Shown here one piece after another: positions 1-7,600 of a DNA stretch of 7,628 nt (the first letter of the stretch is position 1; each line of letters begins with the position of its first letter). Source of the stretch: Caldora sp. SIO3E6 (lineage in GTDB: Bacteria; Cyanobacteriota; Cyanobacteriia; Cyanobacteriales; Coleofasciculaceae); contig JAAHHL010000298.1 of assembly GCA_010672185.1 (NCBI GenBank), positions 1 to 7,628 of the forward strand, given 5' to 3'. The position numbers and the translations under genes are program-made. The notes below the pieces were generated by a model that was given only the letters and a program-made list of their open reading frames with translations, ran no database searches and was not told the DNA's origin.

Positions 1-154
1 GTTCACTGGTTAAGACTTCGATGTTCCCTGCTTGAAGTTTTGCCCAGAGAGCCGCCAGCAATGAACCATAAATTGGAGCTTGCTCAACAGCATAAATCCA
101 AACCACAGTGTCAATATATATCCGAGCCAAGTCAGGTAAATTTAACTGTCCCAT
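1..154 (-). CDS. vapC: VapC-type PIN-domain ribonuclease toxin, partial (3' end beyond window)
   Basis: This is the toxin of a type II toxin-antitoxin pair. PIN-domain toxins are metal-dependent RNases held inactive by their antitoxin. Only the first 51 codons are inside the window. They begin ATG (152-154) MGQLNLPDLARIYIDT and end in EVLTSE. The YIDT motif supplies the first conserved PIN acidic residue (Asp15), followed by the usual hydrophobic VVWIYAVE helix, and the Glu of TSE (residue 51) matches the second conserved acidic position. The start is chosen because an ATG two bases upstream (156-158) is out of frame and meets TGA after eight codons. The gene overlaps the end of the antitoxin gene by 13 bases, typical of translationally coupled toxin-antitoxin operons. 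The catalytic C-terminal half is not visible, so intactness cannot be judged. The family call is confident; the RNA target is unknown. Confidence 0.88.
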   Translation of the reverse strand, partial: MGQLNLPDLARIYIDTVVWIYAVEQAPIYGSLLAALWAKLQAGNIEVLTSE

Positions 155-399
155 GCATCTCTTTCCGCTTGCAAATCTCGATTAATTTCTTCTACGCTTC
201 TACCAGAGTGACGCTGAGAGTGAATTTTTGCTAATATTTCCATAATAGATGACTCCGTTGATACAGTTTGCTTGTCTGGCAAAAGAAGAATAACTTCAAT
301 GATTTCTCCTATTGTATTGAAGGCAATATCGGGGGGTAAATCAATTTCGATTTTATTGCCAGGTAAAACTTTGGTTTCAATTCGTAAGGCTGATTGCAT
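142..399 (-). CDS. Small antitoxin of the VapC-type toxin-antitoxin pair
   Basis: The product is an 85-residue cytoplasmic protein that probably binds and neutralises the PIN toxin encoded immediately downstream and may repress the operon. The N-terminal half (about residues 5-45) is a beta-rich segment, IETKVLPGNKIEIDLPP followed by GEIIEVILLLP. This resembles the ETxVLPGGKIEI...GExVEVIV domain I recall from many cyanobacterial antitoxins. The C-terminal half is helical and highly charged, with SVEEINRDL and the terminal ERDAWDS, the expected toxin-binding tail. A strong Shine-Dalgarno, AAGGAGG (407-413), lies 7 bases before the ATG, which fixes the start. The TAA stop lies inside the toxin reading frame. 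No ribbon-helix-helix motif is evident, so I do not assign the symbol vapB. The antitoxin role is inferred from family resemblance and gene order. Confidence 0.85.
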   Translation of the reverse strand: MQSALRIETKVLPGNKIEIDLPPDIAFNTIGEIIEVILLLPDKQTVSTESSIMEILAKIHSQRHSGRSVEEINRDLQAERDAWDS

Positions 400-426
400 G
401 AGATTGCCTCCTTATATCCTACCCTT

Positions 427-558
427 TCAGTTATACAATATTTTCCCTGCTATCCCAACCGCAAAAGTTAATCGGCTTGCAGAAAGAGCGATATCCAAAA
501 TTCGTTGAGCAAAATCGCGCTTGCTAATTCCCAATTCACCCAATCTACATTTACCAGG
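427..558 (-). pseudogene. Short open frame, possible 3' remnant of an unidentified gene
   Basis: Between a TAA at 559-561 and a TGA at 427-429 lies an open frame of 43 codons with protein-like composition: GISKRDFAQRILDIALSAS, then a hydrophobic stretch TFAVGIAGKILYN before the stop. No ATG is present, only TTG codons (541-543 and 532-534). It begins 7 bases beyond the edge of the 119-bp dispersed repeat, so it could be the tail of a gene cut by that element, as appears to have happened at the second copy. I recognise no family. It could be a chance frame, and it overlaps the candidate promoter of the toxin-antitoxin operon. Nothing else resembling a gene is visible in 400-716. Confidence 0.2.
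430..458 (-). promoter_or_regulatory. Possible sigma70-type promoter of the toxin-antitoxin operon
   Basis: On the minus strand a -35-like TTGGGA (453-458) is followed after exactly 17 bases by a -10-like TATAAC (430-435), about 30 bases upstream of the antitoxin ATG and just before its Shine-Dalgarno. Spacing is ideal, but both hexamers are imperfect, so this is a candidate only. It overlaps the end of the short open frame at 427-558. Confidence 0.35.
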
Positions 559-564
559 TTATCC

Positions 565-683
565 TTGACTGGCAAGATGCCAGTTCCACCATGTTTCTTT
601 AAAAGTCGGGAATAGCAATTCATACTTTACAGGCGCACAACTATCCCATTATCAAAATAGTAGCAAAAAATTACGATAATTAC
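565..683. repeat. 119-bp dispersed repeat, copy 1
   Basis: This stretch matches 1328-1446 over its full 119 bases without gaps, with about 10 mismatches by eye (about 92% identity), in the same orientation. One end carries a perfect 7-bp inverted repeat with a 3-base loop, ACTGGCA-AGA-TGCCAGT (568-584). The other end is AT-rich and ends in TTACGATAATTAC. On the minus strand one frame reads LLKKHGGTGILPV, a translation I recognise as a frequent artefact of dispersed repeats in cyanobacterial genomes. No terminal inverted repeats spanning the whole element and no target-site duplication are evident. It lies 33 bases downstream of the 153-codon gene. The hairpin lacks a T-run, so I do not call it a terminator. 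Confidence 0.85.
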
Positions 684-709
684 AACCAATAAAATATTTT
701 AAGGAGCAA

Positions 710-717
710 GCGATCGC
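710..717. repeat. HIP1 octamer GCGATCGC
   Basis: This is the highly iterated palindrome of cyanobacterial genomes. Its last base is the third base of the TAG stop (717-719, minus strand) of the 153-codon gene. Confidence 0.8.
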
Positions 718-1178
718 TACTGTAAATTATGAGTCTTGACAGCTAAAGATTCCAAGACCTTAATCGCTTCACCTAGCATTGACTCTGGCAAATTTTCAAC
801 TAGCTTAATTGCCTGATGACGAACTTCGCTTGTTACTTCCTCTACTGGCTGCTGGTTAATCACGTCATCCCTTAGACGGAAATGTTTTTGCCGTTCCCTC
901 GCTGCTTCTGGAGTATAAAAGTCACCTACACCCACAGGTAATTCAATGATGTTGCCTCTATCAACTTGCCCGACTAAATCCCCAACTTTAGCTGCTATAT
1001 GTTGATTAAACCGGAAAAATTTACAGAACTCAATATCCCCACCAATCACTGCAAAGGATTCTTGCTGAGGTTTCTCAACCGTAAACGTAAATTGCTGATG
1101 CTTGTCACCAATTAGCATCAGAACTTTAAATTGATTTGTTCCTTCTAGAGGCTCAATTGCAATTATACTTGCCTTCAT
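717..1178 (-). CDS. Conserved-looking cyanobacterial protein of unknown function, coupled to a broken peptidase gene
   Basis: I do not recognise a named family. The frame is open from a TTG at 1214, but the better start is ATG 1176-1178 (MKASIIAIEPLEG), giving 153 residues. It has a Shine-Dalgarno-like GGAGAAC about 7 bases upstream, and its A overlaps the TGA of the preceding peptidase fragment (TGATG), so translation was probably coupled. Residues 1-80 alternate in a beta-like way (QFKVLMLIGDKHQQFTFTVE), with a hydrophilic loop and FRFNQHIAAKVGDLV. A short IELPVGVGDFYTPEAARER segment follows. Residues about 112-148 form a charged helical tail with LVENLPESMLGEAIKVLESL, reminiscent of the LPE...LxxVLxFLE tails of some small bacterial antitoxins (weak resemblance). 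No signal peptide or membrane segment is seen. Pairing with a papain-like peptidase suggests an inhibitor, immunity or accessory role, but that is inference. The frame is intact although its upstream partner is not. Confidence 0.75.
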   Translation of the reverse strand: MKASIIAIEPLEGTNQFKVLMLIGDKHQQFTFTVEKPQQESFAVIGGDIEFCKFFRFNQHIAAKVGDLVGQVDRGNIIELPVGVGDFYTPEAARERQKHFRLRDDVINQQPVEEVTSEVRHQAIKLVENLPESMLGEAIKVLESLAVKTHNLQ

Positions 1179-1327
1179 CAGTTGTTCTCCAGGTAAATAC
1201 CTCTGGTATTCCAATAATTCAAGAATTCTTCCTTCTCCATTTTATATCTAGTGCCATGCCAAGGATCTCGAATAAGTAATCTTCCAGCCTTATCACATCC
1301 GTCAACAACTACTAAATGAGCAAATCG
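1178..1327 (-). pseudogene. 3' fragment of a papain-like (C39-like) cysteine peptidase gene, 5' end missing
   Basis: Before the TGA at 1178-1180 the minus strand codes for 49 residues beginning RFAHLVVVDGCDKAG, continuing LLIRDPWHGTRYKM and ending YWNTRGIYLENN. The pattern H-x-VVVDG, about 15 residues, then IRDPWxGTxY followed by a short helix is the His/Asp half of papain-like and C39-like cysteine peptidases: the His of AHLVVVDG and the Asp of RDPW would be catalytic. The half carrying the catalytic Cys is absent. The homologous frame stops where the 119-bp repeat begins (1328). Inside the repeat the frame stays open only to a TAA at 1412-1414 and offers no ATG, GTG or TTG start. The fragment is therefore almost certainly a non-functional remnant. 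Whether the intact enzyme was a bacteriocin-type protease, a toxin or a maturation protease cannot be told. The fold call rests on motif recognition alone. Confidence 0.65.
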
Positions 1328-1446
1328 TTGACTGGCAAGATGCCAGTTCCACCGTGTTTCTTTAAAAGTCGAGAATAACCATTTATACCTTACAGGCGCA
1401 CACCTATTCCATTATTAAAATAATAGCAAAAAATTACGATAATTAC
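1328..1446. repeat. 119-bp dispersed repeat, copy 2
   Basis: This is the second copy of the element at 565-683, same orientation, no gaps, about 92% identical, with the same 7-bp hairpin (1331-1347) and the same AT-rich end. It directly abuts the first recognisable codon of the peptidase fragment, so it marks the breakpoint where that gene lost its 5' part. The two copies are 763 bp apart (start to start) and bracket the peptidase tail and the 153-codon gene. Confidence 0.85.
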
Positions 1447-1463
1447 CACTTAGGTATGTAATG

Positions 1464-1494
1464 AACCACAAAGACACAAAGTTCACAAAGAAGA
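1464..1494. repeat. Dispersed CACAAAG-type repeat
   Basis: Three CACAAAG units (1467-1473, 1475-1481, 1484-1490) follow GAAC and run into AAGAAG. The string resembles a dispersed element I recall from many cyanobacterial intergenic regions (AACCACAAAGACxCAAAG type). It is non-coding and lies in the spacer downstream of tamB. Confidence 0.5.
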
Positions 1495-1558
1495 AGATAG
1501 TTTAAGTACGATCAGCTACGCTGCTGCTGTAGGCAATCGCTAATATACCAGACTGCTA

Positions 1559-1591
1559 AGATCCCCGACTTCTTAAAGAAGTCGGGGATCT
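1559..1591. repeat. Perfect 33-bp palindrome, dispersed repeat and possible terminator hairpin for tamB
   Basis: Two 16-base arms (1559-1574 and 1576-1591) are exact reverse complements around a single A, with core GATCCCCGACTTCTT. The transcript would form a very stable stem about 100 bases beyond the tamB stop. No T-run follows on the minus strand, so intrinsic termination is unproven. The GATCCCCGACTTCTT palindrome looks like a common dispersed cyanobacterial repeat. Just beside it, 1509-1540 resembles a degraded form of another GC-rich cyanobacterial element (GCTACGCTGCTG...GGCAATCGC). Confidence 0.65.
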
Positions 1592-1653
1592 GGGAATCTA
1601 GGCATTACGAATAAAACAAAGGAGAAGAATGTAGAATTTAGAATTAGTGAAAA

Positions 1654-1699
1654 ACCTACCACCTACCACCTAAAACCTAAAACCTAAAACCTAAAACCT
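1654..1699. repeat. Heptanucleotide tandem repeat overlapping the tamB stop codon
   Basis: Six consecutive heptamers run from 1654 to 1695: two ACCTACC followed by four ACCTAAA, with a seventh partial unit (ACCT) at 1696-1699. This is the short tandemly repeated repetitive (STRR) type known from filamentous cyanobacteria. The tract enters the tamB gene: its last two codons (Arg, Phe) and its TAG stop (1691-1693) lie inside the repeat. Confidence 0.85.
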
Positions 1700-4600
1700 C
1701 ACTTCGTACCTAACCCTAACTTCATTGAAAAAGTAGTCGTAGGAAAGACCAACAAAAGCATCGTCCCCTACCTGGTAAATCCCTTCGGCAATAGGTAAGA
1801 CTCGTAAATCACTTAAGCCGACACTTCTGCCTACTGAACTAACGGATTCTTCAAAGGTGAAGGTGACGTCTCGTAATAATGGTCTGACGACAAACCTGGT
1901 TACAGCAAATCCTACTAGTTGATTGACTATGTCCCCATCTTCTGAACTTTGCTGTAATCCTTCTATAGTACCCAGCAAATTGTTCCCTAGCAAAGCGGTA
2001 ATTTCCGTTTCACTGAGGGAGGGAACACTGGTGAGAGTAACTAAGGAAGAATCGATAAGCTGGAAGTTTGACTTATCTTCTAGATAGGCATATTGTAAGC
2101 AACTCTCAAGTTGTTGTAACTCTGCTGATGAATAATAACTTTCTCCTTCAATCGTCGGATTAATCAGTTCCTGGGTAATCTGACAACTATCAGCTTGGGA
2201 TTCATTGAGTGCTAGTAGTGCTAATAGCTGCTTTCCTTCTCCTTGAATATTCAGGTTAACTTTAACCTGCTGGGGTCTGGCTAGTACTAATTGGCTAGTA
2301 TCCCGAATTTCGTTACGATTACCAAATTCTTCTCTTTGAAGGAAATTGCGGCTACCGCTAGAATCAGAAACTACTGCTGCTAATTGAATATCAATATCCG
2401 GATTGAGTAGTCCCTTGCTGGGGGTAAAGGCAATCTCTTGGCTAACTTGAGGATTGCGGGTGACAGAAAAGTCGTTTTCAAAGACTTCGACATATCCCCG
2501 GCGTAGTTTAATTGCTCCTGCCGGTTCTAACTTTTCTGGTTCTAATAAGGGTCCATTTAAGGTTAAATCACCATTAAAGTGGAATTGAGCTATGGGTAGG
2601 GGTTGAATTTTTAAGCCATCTCCGAGTACTACATGAAAGTTCTCAAATCTGGGGGTGAGGGCTAAGCCAGGGAAGGGGGAAGTATTGTTATCTTTTTGAC
2701 TAATTCCAGTAGTTGAGCTAGCCAGGATGGTATCTGCCGTTGGCTGTTGATTAGTGATAAACTCTGGAACAAATACTCGACCGTGGGCTAAACGTAGTTC
2801 TCCTCCAATTTCGGGCTGTCTTAGTGCTGTACCGGTTAGCACTACCTCCCCTGCAACATCACCTTTGTATAGACCTTCTAGGTTAATCTTACCTTCGGCA
2901 ATCGCAATAGTGAGAGGCTGGGATTCATCATGAGCACCGAGAGGCTCTAGTAAGGGTAGCACTCCGGCAATAGAAAACTCACTCTCAGCTAGGTTACCTT
3001 CGAGTTGCTCTACAGAAATCTTTTGACTATCAAGATTTACTTTACCGTTGAGGTAGAGTTTTTCGGGGAATTGGTTACTAGCGAAGGTAGTTTCCTCAAA
3101 GCTAACCCCACCACTAGCAACTAAATCATGTAATTCTAACTGCTCAGCTAGCTTGATACGTCCACTAGCTTGTAACTCTAGTTCCGTTTCCCCCTGCTCC
3201 CACTCTACTAGTCCTTGGGTAAATAAGCCAATGAGAGCGATTGCGTCAGTGCCCAGCTTAGCATCTAGGTTAAAGCTATCGCTCACTCCTGGTACGATGG
3301 GGAAAGGCAATTGACCTTTGGCTTGGAGCTCAGAAGGTTGGAGGGTATTAAAGGCGAGGCGAGAATTGACATAGCTGAACTCACTCTTGATATCTGCCAG
3401 AGGTTGACTATTAACTGTGGCATCTTCTAAGGAGATTTCCCCTCCCTGAATCTGGAGAGTAGCTAGATTTTCTTTTAAGCTACCTCCTAAATCTCCCCTG
3501 AGGTTGAGATTACCTTGGATGTTATCAGGAATTGCAGCAAAGTGCCGTAGGGTATCCAAGGAAAGATTGTTGACGAAGAAAACTCCTGCTTCTTGGGCTA
3601 GGGATAGTTGCCCTTGGTAACCTAGTACTGCATCTTCAAGTTCGACTTGTACCGGTTCCAGGTTGAGTAAACCTCGACTGATATCGATACTGCCCTTAGC
3701 AATTAGTTGATCTATTCTAATTGTTGTTGGTTGTTGGTTGTTGGTTGTTGGTTGTTGGTTGTTGGTTATTTGTTGTTCCCGATTCCCAATTCCCGATTCC
3801 CGATTCCCAATTCCCAATTCCCGATTCCCCGTATCCGCTACTTCTACAACCAATTCTTCCTCAATCTGACTATAATCTGGTTGAGTATGCCAGAGCCAAT
3901 CATTACCTTGAAGATCGAAGTTAATCTGGGGTTGTTCTAAACTACCAGCTAGGGTGATTTCTCCGGTATAAGCTCCCTTGATGTCTAACTGGCTAGGAAT
4001 ACCGGGTTCCTGTGCTTTGGCAGCTAACTGTTGCAGCTGCATCTCTATCTGAGCTAATAGTTTCAGCCTCTGTGCTAGGGAAGTGCTGGGGGAGCCAACA
4101 CTCTCCAATGGTTGCAAATCTACTGCCTTCCCCTCAGGTTCTTTAATTCCTCTGGCTAAATCCTCAAGATTAAACCAGCCTACAGTCTGTAATAAATCTT
4201 GCACATAACCTTTAGCGATCGCAATTTTGCCGTTGAGAGCACCGGAGTTGAGATTGATGCCAGCTTCTAGATTGTAGAGGCTTTCTCCTAAAGCGAGAGA
4301 GGCTTCTTGGAGTTGGGCAATACCATCTCGGTAAGAAAAACTACCAGTGAAATTTTTTGCTTGCAGGTAACCAAGGGCTGGTTTGTCTATTTCCAGGTTA
4401 CCAGCTGTTGCTAGGGTAAAGAGGTTAACATCGACATTCCCTGTCACTTCCCCGGCTACAGGAGATGATATACCCGCTTGGACCGCAGGAGCAATATTAA
4501 GTAGAGTTAAGGGGAATTGTTGTACAGAAACAGCGAAAACTTCACCCCGGCGTTTACCAACAGCAGCAACAGCGTTTTCTCCGACTCCCTGGCTAAATTC

Positions 4601-7600
4601 CAAGGAAGTGGGAAGGTAGGGAAATTGGCATCTGCGACTAGTACAAGGTGACAAACTAGCAGCAATGACATCAGTGGTCCCCCGCAAATCAATAGCTACT
4701 TTCTTTCCGGTTTGTACTTTCACCTCCCCTGCCATCAAGGGATTGAATACTAACTCATTAACAGCAAAATCTCTTAATTGTAGTTCCCCGACTAAGTTCA
4801 AGTTACCAGGAGCCAAGGGATCTGAAAGTAGGTTAGAACCTTTTAAGTTACCCTGAAAATTACCTCTGCCAGCTATCTTGATTTCCCTGGGTAAAAACTC
4901 TGGATTCAAAGACTGTTGCTCCGCCACTACCTGGGTTACCAGCCGACTGAGGGGAAGAGCATCGGCATCATAAGCTAATTTTGCGATCTTAAGGTCTAAA
5001 TTATCTACTTCGGGAGCAGTAGCCAGACGGGAAAGGAGGATATTACCCTTGGCATCCAAGAATTGCTCTCCCAACTGCACCACCATTTGGTTAGCTTGGA
5101 TAGCAGCAGAAGGATCCTGTTGCAGTAGGGGTTGAACTGTTCCCGATAAGTCTAACTTAGCATTTAAGGTTAATTGTTCCGGTTCAAAGGAGGCGAGTAG
5201 AGGTTCTTGCCCCAGTCCTAATTGATAGATTACTTCTAAAGTATTGATATTAGCAGCAGCAATATTAGTTTGCCACTGACCATTATTTAACTTACCCCTA
5301 ACTTTAGCAGTACCATCTGCCCCAGCTAGTTGTCCAGCAAAGGTAGCATCAAAGCTGCTCAGATTCCTTTGTTGGTTAAATGCTAGTAGTTGCTCCACTG
5401 CACCAGACAATTCTAGATTACCTCCCTGTAGGGCGATGGGAACAGGTAATGGGAGCAAATCATTTAATTGAAGATCAGCAGCTTGTCCTTGAGCTACCAG
5501 ATTACCAGCTTTTAGCTCACCACTAGCATTAACTTGACCCTTATCCACTCCTAGTAAGCCAGCAAACTTAGCATCGATATTACCCAAGTCTTCTGGAGTG
5601 CGTACTGCTAGTAACTCTTTTACAGAAGTAGAAACTTGAGCATTACCTTCCCTTAAGGCAACTGTTACTGGTAATTGAGGAACTAAGGGATTGAGTTGAA
5701 TACCAGAAGCTTGTCCTTGAGCTACCAGATTACCAGCTTTTAATCTTCCAGAACCATTGACTATACCCCCATCTACTCCCAGTAAGCCAGCAAACTTAGC
5801 ATCTATATTACCTAAATCTTCCGGGGTGCGTACTGCTAGTAATTCTTTTACAGAAGTAGAAACTTGAGCATTACCTTCCCTTAAGGCTACCGTTACTGGT
5901 AATTGAGGAACTAAGGGATTGAGTTGAATACCAGAAGCTTGCCCTTGAGCTACCAGATTACCAGCTTTTAATCTTCCAGAACCATTGACTTGACCCCCAT
6001 CCACTCCCAATAATCCAGCAAACCTAGCATCAATATTACCTAAATCTTCTGGGGTGCGTACTGCTAGTAATTCTTTTACAGAAGTAGAAACTTGAGCACT
6101 ACCTTCTCTTAAGGCTACCGTTACTGGTAATTGAGGAACTAAGGGATTGAGTTGAATACCAGAGGCTTGCCCTTGAGCTACCAGATTACCAGCTTTTAAC
6201 CTTCCAGAACCATTAACTTGACCCCCATCTACTCCCAATAATCCAGCAAACCTAGCATCTATATTACTCAAATCTTCTGGGGTGCGTACCGCTAGTAATT
6301 CTTTTACAGAAGTAGAAACTTGGGCATTACCTTCCCTTAAGGCTACCGTTACTGGTAATTGAGGAACTAAGGGATTGAGTTGAATACCAGAAGCTTGCCC
6401 TTGAGCTACCAGATTACCAGCTTTTAACCTTCCAGAACCATTAACTATACCCCCATCCACTCCCAGTAAGCCAGCAAACCTAGCATCGATATTACTCAAA
6501 TCTTCTGGGGTGCGTACTGCTAGTAATTCCTTGAGGGAAGTGGAAACTTGGGCATTACCTTCCCTTAAGGCAACTGTTACCGGTAATTGAGGAACTAAGG
6601 GATTGAGTTGAATACCAGAAGCTTGTCCTTGAGCTATCAGATTACCAGCTTTTAATCTTCCAGAACCATTAACTTGTCCCCCATCTACTCCCAGCAAGCC
6701 AGCAAACCTAGCATCGATATTACCCAAGTCTTCCGGAGTGCGTACTGCTAATAACTCTTTTACAGAAGTAGAAACTTGGGCATTACCTTCTTGCAATGCC
6801 ACCGTTACCGGTAACTGGGGAACTAAGGGATTGAGTTGAATACCAGAGGCTTTAGCTTGAGTTACCAGATTACCAGCTTTTAACCTTCCAGAGGCATTGA
6901 CTATACCCCCATCCACTCCCAGCAAGCCAGCAAACCTAGCATTGATAATACTCAAATCATCAATTGAGCGTACTGCCATTAACTGCTCAATGGAAGTGGA
7001 AGCTAGAACATTACCTTCCTGCAAAGCTACCTTTACTGGTAATTGAGGAACAAACTTAGTTAAGCCAATACCAGAAGCTCTCGCCTGTGCCACCAGAGCA
7101 CCAGCCTGTAAACTAGCAATAGTATTAACCTTTCCTTCTTCTACATCCAACTGGAGATTGGCTGAACCATTGAGAGTACCTGGATCAAAAGAATTCAACT
7201 TACCTGATGCATTAATTTTGCCCCTTGTCAACTGCCCTGATACTGGTAAGAAGGGGTCTAATAGTATAGATTTAGCGTGGAGAGATGTCTGCCAATTGAG
7301 AGTCTTGAGATTACCAGTGCCCGTAGCAATAACAGTACCTTCTCCTGCCTGCAACTCAGTATTCAGAATACGAAGCTTTTGATTACTCAGGACAATTTCA
7401 CCCGCACCAGCAATATCTAAAGGAACAGTACCCTGAGTAGAAGCAACCAAGCTGGGTACTTGAGATTGAGCTGCTGGTATTTTCCAAGTGAGCCTAGCGG
7501 TAGGTTTTTCCAGAGTACCTTGGAGTTTACCTTGGGAAGTGAGAGTACCAACGGTAATTCCTGATGGTAAGCCATAGGATTTGGCTAGCAGCGCATCTAC

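Noticed and set aside
272..508. Plus-strand open frame opposite the antitoxin gene
   Set aside because: It is antisense to a well-supported antitoxin with a strong Shine-Dalgarno and a coupled toxin, and its protein has no recognisable features.
568..584. Hairpin in the 119-bp repeat as an intrinsic terminator
   Set aside because: The stem is only 7 bp and no T-run follows on either strand. It recurs as part of the dispersed repeat.
1179..1214. Upstream TTG start for the 153-codon gene (165 residues)
   Set aside because: The extra 12 residues overlap the peptidase coding end in another frame. The internal ATG has a well-placed Shine-Dalgarno and a TGATG overlap.
3707..3940. Plus-strand open frames over the tamB heptamer tracts
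   Set aside because: They are antisense shadows produced by the repeats (WLLVVGC and PIPNS periodic peptides). No Shine-Dalgarno, and the minus-strand frame is clearly the gene.
5276..7096. Regular 228-bp periodicity as a CRISPR or non-coding satellite array
   Set aside because: The period is far too long, there are no unique spacers, and differences between units keep one reading frame and are largely silent or conservative.
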